Assembly: GCA_021810735.1 (NCBI GenBank)
Contig: JAJZIF010000013.1
Span: 1-20,742 of the forward strand
Direction of reading: 5' to 3'
Length of the DNA stretch: 20,742 nt
From: Acidobacteriota bacterium
Lineage (GTDB): Bacteria; Acidobacteriota; Terriglobia; Terriglobales; Acidobacteriaceae
Part shown: piece after piece, positions 20,210 through 20,742 of the stretch
Layout of the letters: every line of letters starts with the position of its first letter
Numbering within the stretch: position 1 is the first letter of the stretch
Program-made: the position numbers and the translations under genes
The notes under the pieces: model-generated
Seen by the model: the letters and a program-made list of their open reading frames with translations, nothing else
Databases searched by the model: none
What the model was told of the DNA's origin: nothing

Positions 20210-20742
20210 GTTCGATGGCCGCGCGATCACTTTCTTCGGCTCCGTGGGTTGCGTGCGCCGCTGAATCGCGCCCGTCATGGCTTTTTCCACCGCGTCGAAA
20301 TCGACTCGGCGAGCATCCAGCGCGGCCATCGCATACACCGCGCAGTCCAGCGCCTCATTGTTCATCCCATCGCGCCGCTTCTTCCAGATCAGCCGCTCAA
20401 TGTGCCCGATCCGTTGCCGCACCTGATGCTCCGCCGTGAGCTGCTTGAAATATTCCTCGTCGCACCATTCCGCCTGCGGAAAATGCAGGTACGCCGGTCC
20501 AGGATTTTCCACCCGCAACCGCCCCATCAGGTTCTCTTTCGCCTGGTCCACGCCGATGGTAAACAGCAGCGTCTTCCGCACGCCCACCCGCGAAGGCCGT
20601 CCCGTCACAGGAATCCCCGCGCCGCCTTTGCCCTTCACCGCGCAGATCCACCGCGCCTCGCGCGCCTGCGTAAACCGGTACACTTGCGCCGTGCTCAAGC
20701 CGCCCGAGTCGATAAAGGACGCAATCGACCGCAGCGTGATCC
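20186..20742 (-). CDS. Terminase large subunit, gpA type, C-terminal part (5' end cut by window edge)
   Basis: The frame stays open to the right edge (reading ...LRSIASFIDSGGLSTAQVYRF), so only the last 185 codons are seen; the apparent TTG start at 20698 is internal. SFIDSGG contains the metal-binding Asp region of the nuclease. EWCDEEYFKQLTAE and the C-terminal WKKRRDGMNNEALDCAVYAM are hallmarks of the lambda gpA nuclease domain, the Asp of ALDC being conserved. The protein packages DNA into procapsids and cuts concatemers. The ATPase half and the small subunit lie outside the window to the right. The tail WVTDWKR is duplicated downstream. Confidence 0.93.
   Translation of the reverse strand, partial: ITLRSIASFIDSGGLSTAQVYRFTQAREARWICAVKGKGGAGIPVTGRPSRVGVRKTLLFTIGVDQAKENLMGRLRVENPGPAYLHFPQAEWCDEEYFKQLTAEHQVRQRIGHIERLIWKKRRDGMNNEALDCAVYAMAALDARRVDFDAVEKAMTGAIQRRTQPTEPKKVIARPSNWVTDWKR

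Noticed and set aside
1..20742. tRNA, rRNA or integrase attachment site
   Set aside because: I saw no cloverleaf-like tRNA, no rRNA segment and no integrase or att-type flanking repeat in this window.

Overview
The window is most of the late (morphogenesis) operon of a lambda-type, long-tailed siphovirus. It is probably a prophage in a high-GC bacterium, most likely an acidobacterium. I infer the host from two interspersed repeat families that I associate with Acidobacteriota chromosomes: the CCCGAGCGAAGTCGAGGGAC repeat in 7163-7304, and a palindromic GGGTGCCCCAT...CAAGCC...GGCTTGAGTGGG element at 11.3 and 19.1 kb. No integrase, repressor, tRNA or lysis gene is visible, and both ends of the window cut through genes.

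Almost everything reads on the minus strand, from the right end to the left end. The order is: C-terminus of the large terminase (cut at the right edge), a small inserted membrane protein, a small hypothetical, a gpW-like connector, portal, an inserted cargo cassette (RyR-domain protein, an Acb2/Tad1-family cyclic-nucleotide sponge, a 63-residue unknown), a prohead-protease/major-capsid fusion, two short paralogous proteins, an FII-like head-tail protein, an SH3-like small protein, a U-like tail terminator, the major tail protein, the G/GT tail-assembly chaperones joined by a -1 frameshift, and the tape measure. After a 2.1 kb plus-strand island come M-, L- and K-like tail-tip proteins and a very large J-type host-specificity protein that runs off the left edge.

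The plus-strand island (about 7.1-9.27 kb) splits the tape measure from the tail-tip genes. It carries a Z/gp10-like tail gene, which is missing from its usual place beside U. It also carries a two-gene unit with its own sigma70-like promoter: a BRCT plus WYL-like protein and a secreted small protein.

The most interesting locus is 16.45-17.36 kb, between portal and capsid. A 73-residue ORF there (16692-16913) has the full hairpin signature of the Acb2/Tad1 family, which sequesters CBASS or Thoeris signalling nucleotides. Its start codon is ATA where the duplicated upstream junction has ATG, and it lies in the same frame as the preceding RyR-domain gene with one TAA between them. The cassette's genes are separated by copies of the same stop/RBS/start junction sequence (33 bp identical in two copies). 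A similar 24-bp junction duplication flanks the small membrane protein next to the terminase, so cargo genes seem to enter this operon at duplicated translational junctions. Host-type palindromic repeats have also been absorbed in frame into the portal and the chaperone GT protein.
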